In this document: piece after piece, positions 15,355 to 22,703 of the stretch | Position numbering within the stretch: the stretch's first letter is position 1 | Layout: every line of letters begins with the position of its first letter | Source of the DNA: Nonomuraea sp. MG754425 | Lineage (GTDB): Bacteria; Actinomycetota; Actinomycetes; Streptosporangiales; Streptosporangiaceae | Length of the DNA stretch: 40,483 bases | Reading direction: 5' to 3' | Assembly (NCBI RefSeq): GCF_021699195.1 | Contig: NZ_SSXE01000078.1 | Span: 1-40,483 of the forward strand | Notes under the pieces: model-generated | What the model was told of the DNA's origin: nothing | Seen by the model: only the letters and a program-made list of their open reading frames with translations | The model's database searches: none | Made by a program: the position numbers and the translations under genes

Positions 15355-16032
15355 TCAGACGCCCCTCCGGCGGGCCCCTCTCCCCAGCAGCCAGCCCAGG
15401 GTGACCCCGCCGAGCGCGATGCCGGCCCCGGTGCCGAAGGCCGCCAGCATCACCCACGGGCGGGTCTCGGCGGGCTTGCCGGCCGGCCGTTCGAAGACCG
15501 GTCCGCGCGCCGCCGGGACGTCGTGCGCCGCGACGGTCTCGGCGGTCTCGGCGGTCTCGGCGGTCTCGGCGGCAGGTGCCGTGGCAGCCGGGGCGGGGGC
15601 CGTCAGGTGCTCCTCGACGGCGGCGAAGAAGCGGCCCGCCGTCCGCTTGGCCGCCGCGCTCAGCATGCGCTGCCCGACGCCGCCGATCGTCCCGCCGACG
15701 ACGGCCTCGGCCTGGTAGTCGACCCGGGTCCGGCCGTCGAGCTCGCCGAGCCGGACGACGACGGTGGCGTCCACCGTGCCGGGCGCGCCCTGCCCCCGCG
15801 CCTTGAGCGTGAAGCTCTCGGGCTCCAGCGGGTCGCTCAGCGCCACCTCGCCCTGGTAGACGCCCTTGATCGAGGCCACGCCCGCGTTGATCGTCATCCG
15901 GTACGTGTCCGGCCCCGTCTCCTCCAGCCGCTCGCACCCCGGGATGGTGCGTACCAGCACCGCCGGATCCCTGAGCGCCGCCCACACCCGATCCCTGTCC
16001 ACGCCGATCTCGGCGCTGCCCGCGAGTTCCAT
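15355..16032 (-). CDS. SRPBCC family, CoxG-like protein with a C-terminal membrane anchor
   Basis: 225 aa. Residues 1-145 form a CoxG/START-like fold (MELAGSAEIGVDRDRVWAALRDP..., PGCERLEETGPDTY, EAVVGGTIGGVGQRML). A Pro/Ala/Glu/Thr linker with four AET repeats follows, and the protein ends in one transmembrane helix (WVMLAAFGTGAGIALGGVTLGWLLG) and an Arg-rich tail. In carboxydotrophs CoxG anchors molybdenum CO dehydrogenase at the membrane. Here the only molybdenum hydroxylase genes lie 11 kb away, so a functional link is inference. ATG 16032 is preceded by TAAAGT at six bases. Confidence 0.83.
   Translation of the reverse strand: MELAGSAEIGVDRDRVWAALRDPAVLVRTIPGCERLEETGPDTYRMTINAGVASIKGVYQGEVALSDPLEPESFTLKARGQGAPGTVDATVVVRLGELDGRTRVDYQAEAVVGGTIGGVGQRMLSAAAKRTAGRFFAAVEEHLTAPAPAATAPAAETAETAETAETVAAHDVPAARGPVFERPAGKPAETRPWVMLAAFGTGAGIALGGVTLGWLLGRGARRRGV
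15535..15570. repeat. Four copies of a 9-bp repeat (ggtctcggc) inside the CoxG-like gene
   Basis: Exact tandem copies at 15535, 15544, 15553 and 15562, encoding an Ala-Glu-Thr repeat in the linker before the membrane anchor. It is in frame, so copy-number change would alter only linker length. Confidence 0.85.
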
Positions 16033-16038
16033 GCCGCC

Positions 16039-16044
16039 ACTTTA
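16039..16044 (-). promoter_or_regulatory. -10 element TAAAGT, six bases before the coxG-like ATG
   Basis: The third occurrence of TAAAGT-N6-start in this window, here on the minus strand. It lies in the 72-base divergent region shared with the polysaccharide-deacetylase gene. Confidence 0.5.
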
Positions 16045-16104
16045 GGCAGCGGGGGCCGCGCGGATAAGGGCAACACCTCACAGAGACTGGCAAGATGGTG
16101 GCTC

Positions 16105-16959
16105 ATGATCAGGGGACCCGGGGTGATCGGCGCGGCGTGCGCCCTGCTGCTGACCGCCTGCGTCCCCGCCGGGACCGCCTCCGACGCGGCGGCCGGCGCG
16201 GCTTCCGGCCCCGCCACCGACGCACCCACGCGCAGCCCGGCGGCCACCGCGCCGACGGGCCCGCCGGGCGTCAAGCCGCGCAAGGGCGAGGTGCGCCCGA
16301 TCCCCCGCACCGGCGACCTGCCTCCGGTGATCAGCTCCATCCCCACCGGCCGCAAGGTCGTCTTCCTGACCATCGACGACGGCTGGGAGCAGGACCCGGG
16401 GTTCGTCGCCCAGGTACGCGACCAGCGCATCCCGATCACCGCCTTCGCGATGCGCGACGCGGTCGAGGCCAAGGGCACCCCCGACGAGTCCGGCGGCCCG
16501 GCCCGCTTCGTCGGAGCCGGGAAATGGGGATATTTCCGGCAGCTCCGCGACGCCGGCGCGCCCGTCGAGAACCACACCCTCACCCACCCCAACCTCCGCC
16601 TGCTCGGCTACCCCGCCCAGCGCCGCGAGATCTGCGGCTCGTCGAAGCTGATCGAGAAGGAGATCGGCACGCGGCCCACCCTGTTCCGGCCGCCGTTCGG
16701 CAACTACAACACCGACACGCTCAGGGCCGCCGGGAGCTGCGGCATGTCGGCCGTGCTGCTGTGGACGGCCACCGTCCAGCCCGGCGGCAAGATCGCCTAC
16801 CAGGTGCCCGACAAGCAGCTCCGCCCCGGTGACATCCTGCTCCTGCACTTCCGTCCCAACCTGGCCCGCGACTTCCGCGTCCTGGTCAAGAAGATCAAGC
16901 GCCGGGGTTACGAGCTGGGCGACCTCCAGGCGTACCTGGCGGCGGCCGGCTCCCGCTGA
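16105..16959 (+). CDS. Polysaccharide deacetylase family lipoprotein
   Basis: 284 aa from ATG 16105. An N-terminal signal with lipobox LTAC (lipidated Cys19) is followed by an Ala/Thr/Pro-rich linker to about residue 60. The NodB-type catalytic domain comes next: motif 1 TIDDGWEQ (Asp91, Asp92), motif 2 HTLTH (metal ligands His157 and His161) and motif 3 RPPFGNY (195-201). A late LLLHF motif follows. Family members remove acetyl groups from peptidoglycan or other cell-surface glycans with a divalent metal. The lipobox places this one on the outer face of the membrane. It is followed immediately by a hairpin, so it is probably monocistronic. Confidence 0.9.
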   Translation: MIRGPGVIGAACALLLTACVPAGTASDAAAGAASGPATDAPTRSPAATAPTGPPGVKPRKGEVRPIPRTGDLPPVISSIPTGRKVVFLTIDDGWEQDPGFVAQVRDQRIPITAFAMRDAVEAKGTPDESGGPARFVGAGKWGYFRQLRDAGAPVENHTLTHPNLRLLGYPAQRREICGSSKLIEKEIGTRPTLFRPPFGNYNTDTLRAAGSCGMSAVLLWTATVQPGGKIAYQVPDKQLRPGDILLLHFRPNLARDFRVLVKKIKRRGYELGDLQAYLAAAGSR

Positions 16960-16979
16960 GGTCCGCCGCGCGGCGGACC
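16960..16979 (+). terminator. Perfect palindrome immediately after the deacetylase stop
   Basis: ggtccgccgc followed at once by its exact reverse complement gcggcggacc. It starts one base after the TGA at 16957-16959. Its position and GC content suit an actinobacterial terminator without a U-tract. Confidence 0.55.
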
Positions 16980-17087
16980 GGCGATCGGCCGCGCGGGTGA
17001 CGCGCCCGGCCGGAGCCACCCGCGATCCTCGGCGGAGCAGCACGTTCAGCCGATGTGACCAAGCTCGCATCGCATTGCTCTACGGCT

Positions 17088-17117
17088 TGTAGTACTACTA
17101 CGAGTAGATGTACTACA
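17088..17117. promoter_or_regulatory. AT-rich TAC/GTA repeat cluster upstream of cydA (probable operator)
   Basis: The inverted repeat TGTAGTAC (17088-17095) and GTACTACA (17110-17117) encloses overlapping tagtacta and actac elements. A further tgtaga follows at 17121-17126. The cluster ends 31 bases before the cydA ATG, in otherwise GC-rich DNA. TGTA/TACA half-sites of this sort are bound by BlaI/CopY-type winged-helix repressors, but the assignment is inference. A second, imperfect inverted repeat (cgatgtg 17051-17057 / cgcatcg 17066-17072) lies upstream. It does not match the Rex box expected for actinobacterial cyd genes. Confidence 0.6.
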
Positions 17118-17148
17118 GCGTGTAGAGCTCAGGGAGTCGACGGGGACA

Positions 17149-18492
17149 ATGGACGCACTTGATCTTGCTCGGTGGCAGTTCGGGGTGACCACCGTGTATC
17201 ACTTTCTGTTCGTGCCCCTGACGATCGGCCTCGGGATCTTCGTGGCCGGCCTGCAGACGGCCTGGCACCGCACGGGCAACGAGCAGTACCTGAAGCTCAC
17301 GAAGTTCTTCGGCAAGCTGTTCCTGATCAATTTCGCCATGGGCGTGGTCACCGGCATCGTGCAGGAGTTCCAGTTCGGGATGAACTGGAGCGAGTACTCC
17401 ACGTTCGTCGGCGACGTCTTCGGCGCGCCGCTGGCCATGGAGGCGCTGCTGGCCTTCTTCATGGAGTCCACGTTCCTGGGGTTGTGGATCTTCGGCTGGG
17501 ACCGGTTGCCGAAGAGGGTGCACCTGGCGACCATCTGGGCGGCGGCCATCGGGTCCAACCTGTCGGCCTACTTCATCCTCGCGGCCAACGCCTGGATGAA
17601 GCACCCCGTCGGCTACGAGGTCGTGGACGGCCGGGCCAGGATGACCGACCTGTGGGCGGTGCTCACCAACTCCACCGCGCTGGCGCAGGTCCCGCACGTG
17701 ATCGCGGGCTCGTTCGTGGTGGCGGGCGGCTTCGTGCTGGCGGTGAGCGGCTACTGGCTGCTGCGCACACGCGCCGGCATGTGGCGCTCGGCGGCCCGCG
17801 CCGCGCTGCTCGTGACGGCCCTCGCGGGGGCGGTCGTCGCGATCACGGGCGACCACTCGGCCAGGCTCATGTACGAGCAGCAGCCCATGAAGCTGGCCTC
17901 CGCCGAGGGGCTGGAGCACGACACCCAGGGCGCCGCGTTCAGCGTCGTCCCCGGCATCGAGATCCCGAATCTGCTGAGCCTGCTGTCCGACCACGACGCC
18001 GACGCCACCGTCCAGGGGACCGAGGACCTGCAGCGGCGCTTCGAGGCGGAGTTCGGCCCCGGCGACTACCGCCCCGACCAGAACGTCGTCTTCTGGTCGT
18101 TCCGGGTGATGATCGTGTTCGGGATGACCACGGTGGGCCTGTCGGTGCTCGGCCTCTGGCTGACCCGCCGGAGGCGGCCGTTCCCGGCCTGGCTGTCGCG
18201 GGCGTTGCTGCTCGCGCTGCCGCTCCCCCTGGTGGCGGTGATCGCCGGCTGGCTGCTCAGCGAGATCGGCCGCCAGCCGTGGACGGTCACGGGCGAACTG
18301 CTGACGGCCGCCAGCGTGTCGCCGGGCGTGTCCCTGGCCGAGGTCGCGATCTCCCTGACGATCTTCACGCTCCTGTACGGCGCACTCGCGGTGACCGAGG
18401 TCGTGCTGCTGGCCAGGCACGTCCGCAAGGGCGTCGAGGAGCAGGCGCCGGCCCCGGCGGCCGAGACGCGCGAGCCGTCCCTGATGTACTGA
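17149..18492 (+). CDS. cydA: Cytochrome bd ubiquinol/menaquinol oxidase subunit I
   Basis: 447 aa integral membrane protein. It oxidises quinol and, with CydB, reduces O2 with high affinity. The N-terminus LARWQFGVTTVYHFLFVPLTIGLG carries the haem ligand His18 (H19 in E. coli numbering). GIVQEFQFGMNWSEYSTFVGDVFGAPLAMEALLAFFMEST contains the conserved acidic pathway residues. The second haem-ligand His is in QVPHVIAGSF, and the SEIGRQPWTVTGELLT motif closes a short Q-loop. It has about nine membrane helices, and its length fits the short-Q-loop type. The start is set by the family N-terminus. cydB follows 14 bases after the stop. Confidence 0.96.
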   Translation: MDALDLARWQFGVTTVYHFLFVPLTIGLGIFVAGLQTAWHRTGNEQYLKLTKFFGKLFLINFAMGVVTGIVQEFQFGMNWSEYSTFVGDVFGAPLAMEALLAFFMESTFLGLWIFGWDRLPKRVHLATIWAAAIGSNLSAYFILAANAWMKHPVGYEVVDGRARMTDLWAVLTNSTALAQVPHVIAGSFVVAGGFVLAVSGYWLLRTRAGMWRSAARAALLVTALAGAVVAITGDHSARLMYEQQPMKLASAEGLEHDTQGAAFSVVPGIEIPNLLSLLSDHDADATVQGTEDLQRRFEAEFGPGDYRPDQNVVFWSFRVMIVFGMTTVGLSVLGLWLTRRRRPFPAWLSRALLLALPLPLVAVIAGWLLSEIGRQPWTVTGELLTAASVSPGVSLAEVAISLTIFTLLYGALAVTEVVLLARHVRKGVEEQAPAPAAETREPSLMY

Positions 18493-18506
18493 GGAGCAAG
18501 AGGACA

Positions 18507-19427
18507 ATGATCGAGTTCTGGTTCGTCATCATCGCCTTCCTCTGGACCGGCTACTTCGTCCTGGAGGGCTTCGACTTCGGCGTCGGGATGCTCACGCCGC
18601 TGGTGAGCAGGAACGCCGCCGAGCAGCGCGCCGGCCTGCAGACCATCGGCCCGGTGTGGGACGGCAACGAGGTGTGGCTGATCACCGCCGTCGGCGCCAT
18701 GTTCGCCGCCTTCCCCGCCTGGTACGCGGGCATGTTCAGCTCCTTCTACCTGCCCGTGACGCTGATCCTGGTGGGGCTCATCGTGCGCGGCGTCGGCCTG
18801 GAGTGGCGCGGCAAGGTGGACAACCCGTTCTGGTGCGACCTCGGCATCGTGGTGGGCAGCGCGCTGCCCGCGTTCCTGTGGGGGGCGGTCTTCGCCGGCC
18901 TGCTGTTCGACGGCCCGGTGGCGGCGCTGCTCGGCGGCGCGTTCACGCTGGCGGTGTGCGTCCTGCACGGCGCGGTGTTCCTGGCGCTGCGGACCACCGG
19001 CCCGGTGCGCCGCCGCGCCAGGACGGCCGCCGTGATCGCCGGCGGCGTGACGATCCCGGTGGCCGTGGCCGCCCTGTCGGGCCTGGGCACGATCCCGGCC
19101 CTGGCCGCCATGGCGGCGCTCGCGGCGGGCACGGCGCTGATCTGGCGGCGCAGGGAGGGCTGGGCGTTCGCGGCCACGGCGGGCGCGATCGTGCTGGCCA
19201 CGCTGGCGGTCTTCATGGAGCTGCGGATGCGTCCGCTGCCCGGCCTGACGCTGGCCGAGGCCGCCTCGGGGCCGTACACGCTGACCATGCTGAGCTGGAT
19301 CGGGCTGATCACGCTCCCGTTCGTGCTGGGCTACCAGGGGTGGACGTACTGGGTGTTCAGGAAGCGGGTGATGACCGGAAGGCCGGTTCAGGTGGCGGGT
19401 CAGGTTGCCGGGGCGCCGCCGAGGTAG
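18507..19427 (+). CDS. cydB: Cytochrome bd oxidase subunit II
   Basis: 306 aa from ATG 18507, preceded by a GAGGAGCAAGAGGA region. The N-terminal FVIIAFLWTGYFVLEGFDFGVGML, GPVWDGNEVWLI and FPAWYAGMFSSFYLP motifs are hallmarks of CydB. About eight hydrophobic helices are visible, and the protein is slightly shorter than typical CydB (around 330-340). It ends with a hydrophilic tail and overlaps the convergent livF gene by 28 bases. The cydDC (or fused) ABC exporter that usually follows in actinobacteria is absent here, so assembly factors must be encoded elsewhere or be dispensable. Confidence 0.95.
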   Translation: MIEFWFVIIAFLWTGYFVLEGFDFGVGMLTPLVSRNAAEQRAGLQTIGPVWDGNEVWLITAVGAMFAAFPAWYAGMFSSFYLPVTLILVGLIVRGVGLEWRGKVDNPFWCDLGIVVGSALPAFLWGAVFAGLLFDGPVAALLGGAFTLAVCVLHGAVFLALRTTGPVRRRARTAAVIAGGVTIPVAVAALSGLGTIPALAAMAALAAGTALIWRRREGWAFAATAGAIVLATLAVFMELRMRPLPGLTLAEAASGPYTLTMLSWIGLITLPFVLGYQGWTYWVFRKRVMTGRPVQVAGQVAGAPPR

Positions 19428-20131
19428 AGGCGGCCCAGGCGCGGGTCGGCGGCCAGTTCGCGGGCGGGGCCGGAGATGTGCACCCGCCCGAGGTCGAGCA
19501 CGCAGCCGAGATCGGCCATCTCCAGCGCCCGGCGCGCGTTCTGCTCCACGAGCAGCACCGCCACCCCGGTCCTGCGCATGAGATCGATCTGCTCGAAGAC
19601 GACCTGGGTGTTGCGCGGATCGAGCCCCATCGACGGCTCGTCCAGCAGCACCACCGACGGCTCCAGCATCAGCGCCCGCGCGAACTCGACCTGCTTCTGC
19701 TGCCCGCCCGACAGCAGCCCCGCCATGCTGTTCCACCGCTCCCGCACGACCGGGAACAGCTCCTTGACGGCCTCGATCCGCGCGGTCAGCCGGGCCTGGT
19801 CGCGCACGGTGAAGCCGCCGAGCCGCACGTTCTCGGCCACCGTCATCTCGCGGAAGACGCTGTGCCCCTGCAGCACGTGGGCCAGCCCCAGGCCGAGCAG
19901 GCGCTGCGGGGACAGGCCGGTCACGTCCCGGCCGGCCAGCAGCACCCGCCCCGACCTGGGCGCGAGCAGCCCGCTGGCGACCTTGAGCACGGTGGACTTG
20001 CCGGCGCCGTTCGGCCCGACGAGGCAGACGACCTCGCCGGCGCGCACGGGGACGCTCAGCCCGCGCAGCACGGGCGCGGCCCTGCCGTACCCGGCCACGA
20101 CGTCCTCCAGGGACAGGACGATCTCAGACAC
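19400..20131 (-). CDS. livF: ABC transporter ATP-binding protein, LivF type
   Basis: 243 aa from GTG 20131. Walker A GPNGAGKST (about residues 39-47), Q-loop, signature LSGGQQKQVEFARAL and Walker B VVLLDEPSMGLDP are intact. The short length and the C-terminal arrangement are those of the LivF branch of hydrophobic-amino-acid (HAAT) importers. It is the last gene of the five-gene operon, overlapping livG by eight bases and the convergent cydB by 28. Confidence 0.93.
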   Translation of the reverse strand: MSEIVLSLEDVVAGYGRAAPVLRGLSVPVRAGEVVCLVGPNGAGKSTVLKVASGLLAPRSGRVLLAGRDVTGLSPQRLLGLGLAHVLQGHSVFREMTVAENVRLGGFTVRDQARLTARIEAVKELFPVVRERWNSMAGLLSGGQQKQVEFARALMLEPSVVLLDEPSMGLDPRNTQVVFEQIDLMRRTGVAVLLVEQNARRALEMADLGCVLDLGRVHISGPARELAADPRLGRLYLGGAPAT

Positions 20132-20855
20132 CGAGATACGCCTCCAGTACGCGCGGGTCCTGCCGGACCGAGTCGGGCGGGCCCTCGGCGATGGGCGCGC
20201 CCCGGTCGAAGACGATCACGTGGTCGCACATGCCCATCACCATGTCCATGTTGTGCTCCACGACGAGGAACGTGCGCCCCTCGGCGTTGAGGTCGCGCAC
20301 GAGGCCGACGATCCGGTCGATCAGCGCCGGGTTGACGCCTCCGGCGGGCTCGTCGAGCAGCACCAGGTCCGGCTCGGCCATCAGGACGGCGGCCAGTTCG
20401 AGCAGCTTCTGCTGCCCGTACGACAGGTCGCGGGCCTCGGCCTCCTCCAGGTGCTCGATGCCCATGCGGCGCAGCCAGTGGCGGGCCCGCTCGATCTCGC
20501 CGGTGTCGCGCAGCCCGGCCAGCAGTTCGCGCAGCCGGGTCCGCCGGACGGCCACCAGCATGTTCTCCAGCACGGTCAGGCGCGGGAAGACACGGCAGAG
20601 CTGGAAGGTGCGGCCGATGCCGGCGTGCGCGACGCGGTGCGGCGAGTACCGGGTGATGTCCCGCTCGCGGTAGCGCACCCGCCCCGCGTCGGGCCTGACC
20701 ATGCCGGTGACGATGTTGAAGAACGTGGTCTTGCCCGAGCCGTTCGGCCCGATCAGGCCGTTGATCGCGCCGTCGCGCAACTCGACCGTGACGTCGTCGA
20801 CGGCGCGCACGCCGCCGAACGACTTCGTCAGCCCCTCCGTGCGCAGCGAACTCAT
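20124..20855 (-). CDS. livG: ABC transporter ATP-binding protein, LivG type
   Basis: 243 aa from ATG 20855. The N-terminus LRTEGLTKSFGGVRAVDDV, Walker A GPNGSGKTT, FQLCRVFPRLTVLENML (LivG-specific region after the Q-loop), signature LSYGQQKLLELAAVL and Walker B LVLLDEPAGGVNP are present. It pairs with LivF as the heterodimeric ATPase driving the importer. The start overlaps the livM stop by four bases. Confidence 0.93.
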   Translation of the reverse strand: MSSLRTEGLTKSFGGVRAVDDVTVELRDGAINGLIGPNGSGKTTFFNIVTGMVRPDAGRVRYRERDITRYSPHRVAHAGIGRTFQLCRVFPRLTVLENMLVAVRRTRLRELLAGLRDTGEIERARHWLRRMGIEHLEEAEARDLSYGQQKLLELAAVLMAEPDLVLLDEPAGGVNPALIDRIVGLVRDLNAEGRTFLVVEHNMDMVMGMCDHVIVFDRGAPIAEGPPDSVRQDPRVLEAYLGV

Positions 20856-21841
20856 CCGGCCACCCCCTGGAGTCTCTGGTCGGCGCTCTCGTCGGGAATG
20901 GACGGCCCGGCCCGCCGCCGGGTGAAGCGGGCCAGGATGCCGTCCGGCATGAACAGCACGACCAGCACCAGCACCAGCCCCGTCGCGGTCAGGTGGATCT
21001 GCGTCTCGCCCAGCGCGATCAGGAAGTACTCCCCCGCCGGGGCCACGATGAGCGCGCCGAGCAGCGGCCCGTACAGGTGCCTGACGCCGCCGAGCAGGCT
21101 CATGAGCACCATGTACGAGCCGATCAGGATGGAGAAGACGAAGATCGGGTCGAGGCTGCCGAACCAGAGCGCGTACAGCCCGCCCGCCAGGGCCACGAAC
21201 AGCGCGGACAGCGCGAAGGCCGCCACCTTGTACGCCCCGGTGGGCACGCCCAGCGACTCGGCCTTGTCCTCGTCCTCCCTGATGGCCCGCAGGCCGGCGC
21301 CGAACCGGGAGCGGGAGACGTGCCGCCACGTGAGCAGCGCGACCCCGAGCAGCGCCAGGAACAGGTAGAAGAACACCATGTGCGTCTCGCCCCGGTGCAG
21401 GCCGGGGAAGGGCGAGGGGACCTGGAGGCCGGTGGAGCCGCCGGTCAGCGAGCGCCAGCCCTGCACGACGAGGTTCATCATGGACACCAGCGCGATGGAG
21501 ACGATCACGAACGACGCCCCGCGCACGCGCACCGCCGCGACGCCGATGCCCACGGCGAACGCCGTGACCAGCAGCGCCGACACCGGCAGGGCCACGGCCC
21601 AGGGCACGTCCAGGCGGACGACGAGCAGGCCGGTGCCGTACGCGCCGAGGCCGAAGAAGGCCGAGTGGCCGAGCGAGACGTAGCCGGTGAAGCCGCCCAG
21701 GAGGTTCCAGGAGGTGGACATGGCGGCGTACATGACGGTCAGCGCGCCCGCGTACACCAGGTAGTAGTTGGGCGCCAGCCACGGGTAGGCGATCGCCAGC
21801 GCGGCGAGCAGCAGCGCGAGCCCTCTAGAAACGGTGCGCAA
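20852..21841 (-). CDS. livM: ABC transporter permease, LivM type
   Basis: 329 aa. It starts at TTG 21841, supported by GGAGG five bases upstream. About ten hydrophobic segments are visible, including the LivM motifs WNLLGGFTGYVSLGHSAFFGLGAY and GLRAIREDEDKAESLGV (the cytoplasmic coupling loop that contacts the ATPases). A hydrophilic C-terminal tail follows. It overlaps livH by 17 bases and livG by four. Confidence 0.92.
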   Translation of the reverse strand: MRTVSRGLALLLAALAIAYPWLAPNYYLVYAGALTVMYAAMSTSWNLLGGFTGYVSLGHSAFFGLGAYGTGLLVVRLDVPWAVALPVSALLVTAFAVGIGVAAVRVRGASFVIVSIALVSMMNLVVQGWRSLTGGSTGLQVPSPFPGLHRGETHMVFFYLFLALLGVALLTWRHVSRSRFGAGLRAIREDEDKAESLGVPTGAYKVAAFALSALFVALAGGLYALWFGSLDPIFVFSILIGSYMVLMSLLGGVRHLYGPLLGALIVAPAGEYFLIALGETQIHLTATGLVLVLVVLFMPDGILARFTRRRAGPSIPDESADQRLQGVAG

Positions 21842-22703
21842 GCCGGCCTCCGAAGAACCCCTGGGGGCGTGCGAGCAGGGTCAGGAAGAGGAAGACGTAG
21901 AACATCATCGTGGCCCAGGTGGCGTCCACGGTGACCAGCACGAGACCTTCGACCACGCCGAGCACGATGGCCGCCAGCGCCGCGCCCACCACGCTGCCCA
22001 GCCCGCCGACCACGATGATCGCCATGAGCTTGCCGATCCACACCCAGTGCGAGGCGGGGAAGAACGGCGTGATCAGCGCCAGCACGGTGCCGCCCACGGC
22101 GGCGGTGGCCAGGCCGACGCCGAAGCCGTAGCCGGCCACCCGCTCGGTCTGGACGCCGACCAGCCTGGCCGCCTCGCGGTGCTGGATCGTGGCCCGCAGC
22201 GCCTGCCCGAAACGGCTCTTGACCAGCACCGCGAACAGCACGGCGAGGGTGAGCCCGGCCACCGCGAAGGCAATGATCTTGTCGTAGGGCAGGTGCACGC
22301 CGCCGACGGTGAGCGAGCGGGTCGCGTAGTCCATGCTGACCGACTTGTACGAGCCGGTGTAGACGGTGCCGAGCAGCCCTTCGATGGTCAGCGCGATCCC
22401 GAAGGTCAGCAGCACCGACATCATCGCGAGGTTGTCCGGCGCGAGCCGGGCGACGAGCAGCCGCTGCACCGCCACGCCCAGCACGAAGAAGGCCGGCACG
22501 GTCAGCGGCAGCGCCAGGAACGGGTCCACGCCGAACGTGGTGTGCACGGTGTAGGTGAGGTAGGCGGCCAGGAACAGGAAGGCGGGGTGGGCCACCATGA
22601 CGACCCGCATCACGCCGAAGTACAGCGACAGGCCCGAGGCGAGCAGCGCGTAGAGCCCGCCGGTCAGCACGCCCAGGGCCAGCCCCTGCAGGAGCAGGTT
22701 CAC
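21825..22703 (-). CDS. livH: ABC transporter permease, LivH type
   Basis: 292 aa from GTG 22703 (start overlaps the stop of the binding-protein gene as GTGA). LLLQGLALGVLTGGLYALLASGLSLYFGVMRVVMVAHPAFLFL is the LivH N-terminal helix pair. ALRATIQHREAARLVGV is the coupling loop, and the GGLGSVVGA motif is conserved. It forms the translocation pore with LivM. The solute cannot be read from the permease. Confidence 0.92.
   Translation of the reverse strand: MNLLLQGLALGVLTGGLYALLASGLSLYFGVMRVVMVAHPAFLFLAAYLTYTVHTTFGVDPFLALPLTVPAFFVLGVAVQRLLVARLAPDNLAMMSVLLTFGIALTIEGLLGTVYTGSYKSVSMDYATRSLTVGGVHLPYDKIIAFAVAGLTLAVLFAVLVKSRFGQALRATIQHREAARLVGVQTERVAGYGFGVGLATAAVGGTVLALITPFFPASHWVWIGKLMAIIVVGGLGSVVGAALAAIVLGVVEGLVLVTVDATWATMMFYVFLFLTLLARPQGFFGGRLAHRF

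Noticed and set aside
17051..17072. Rex (redox-sensing repressor) box upstream of cydA
   Set aside because: The imperfect cgatgtg/cgcatcg repeat does not contain the TGTGA and TCACA arms with the correct spacing.
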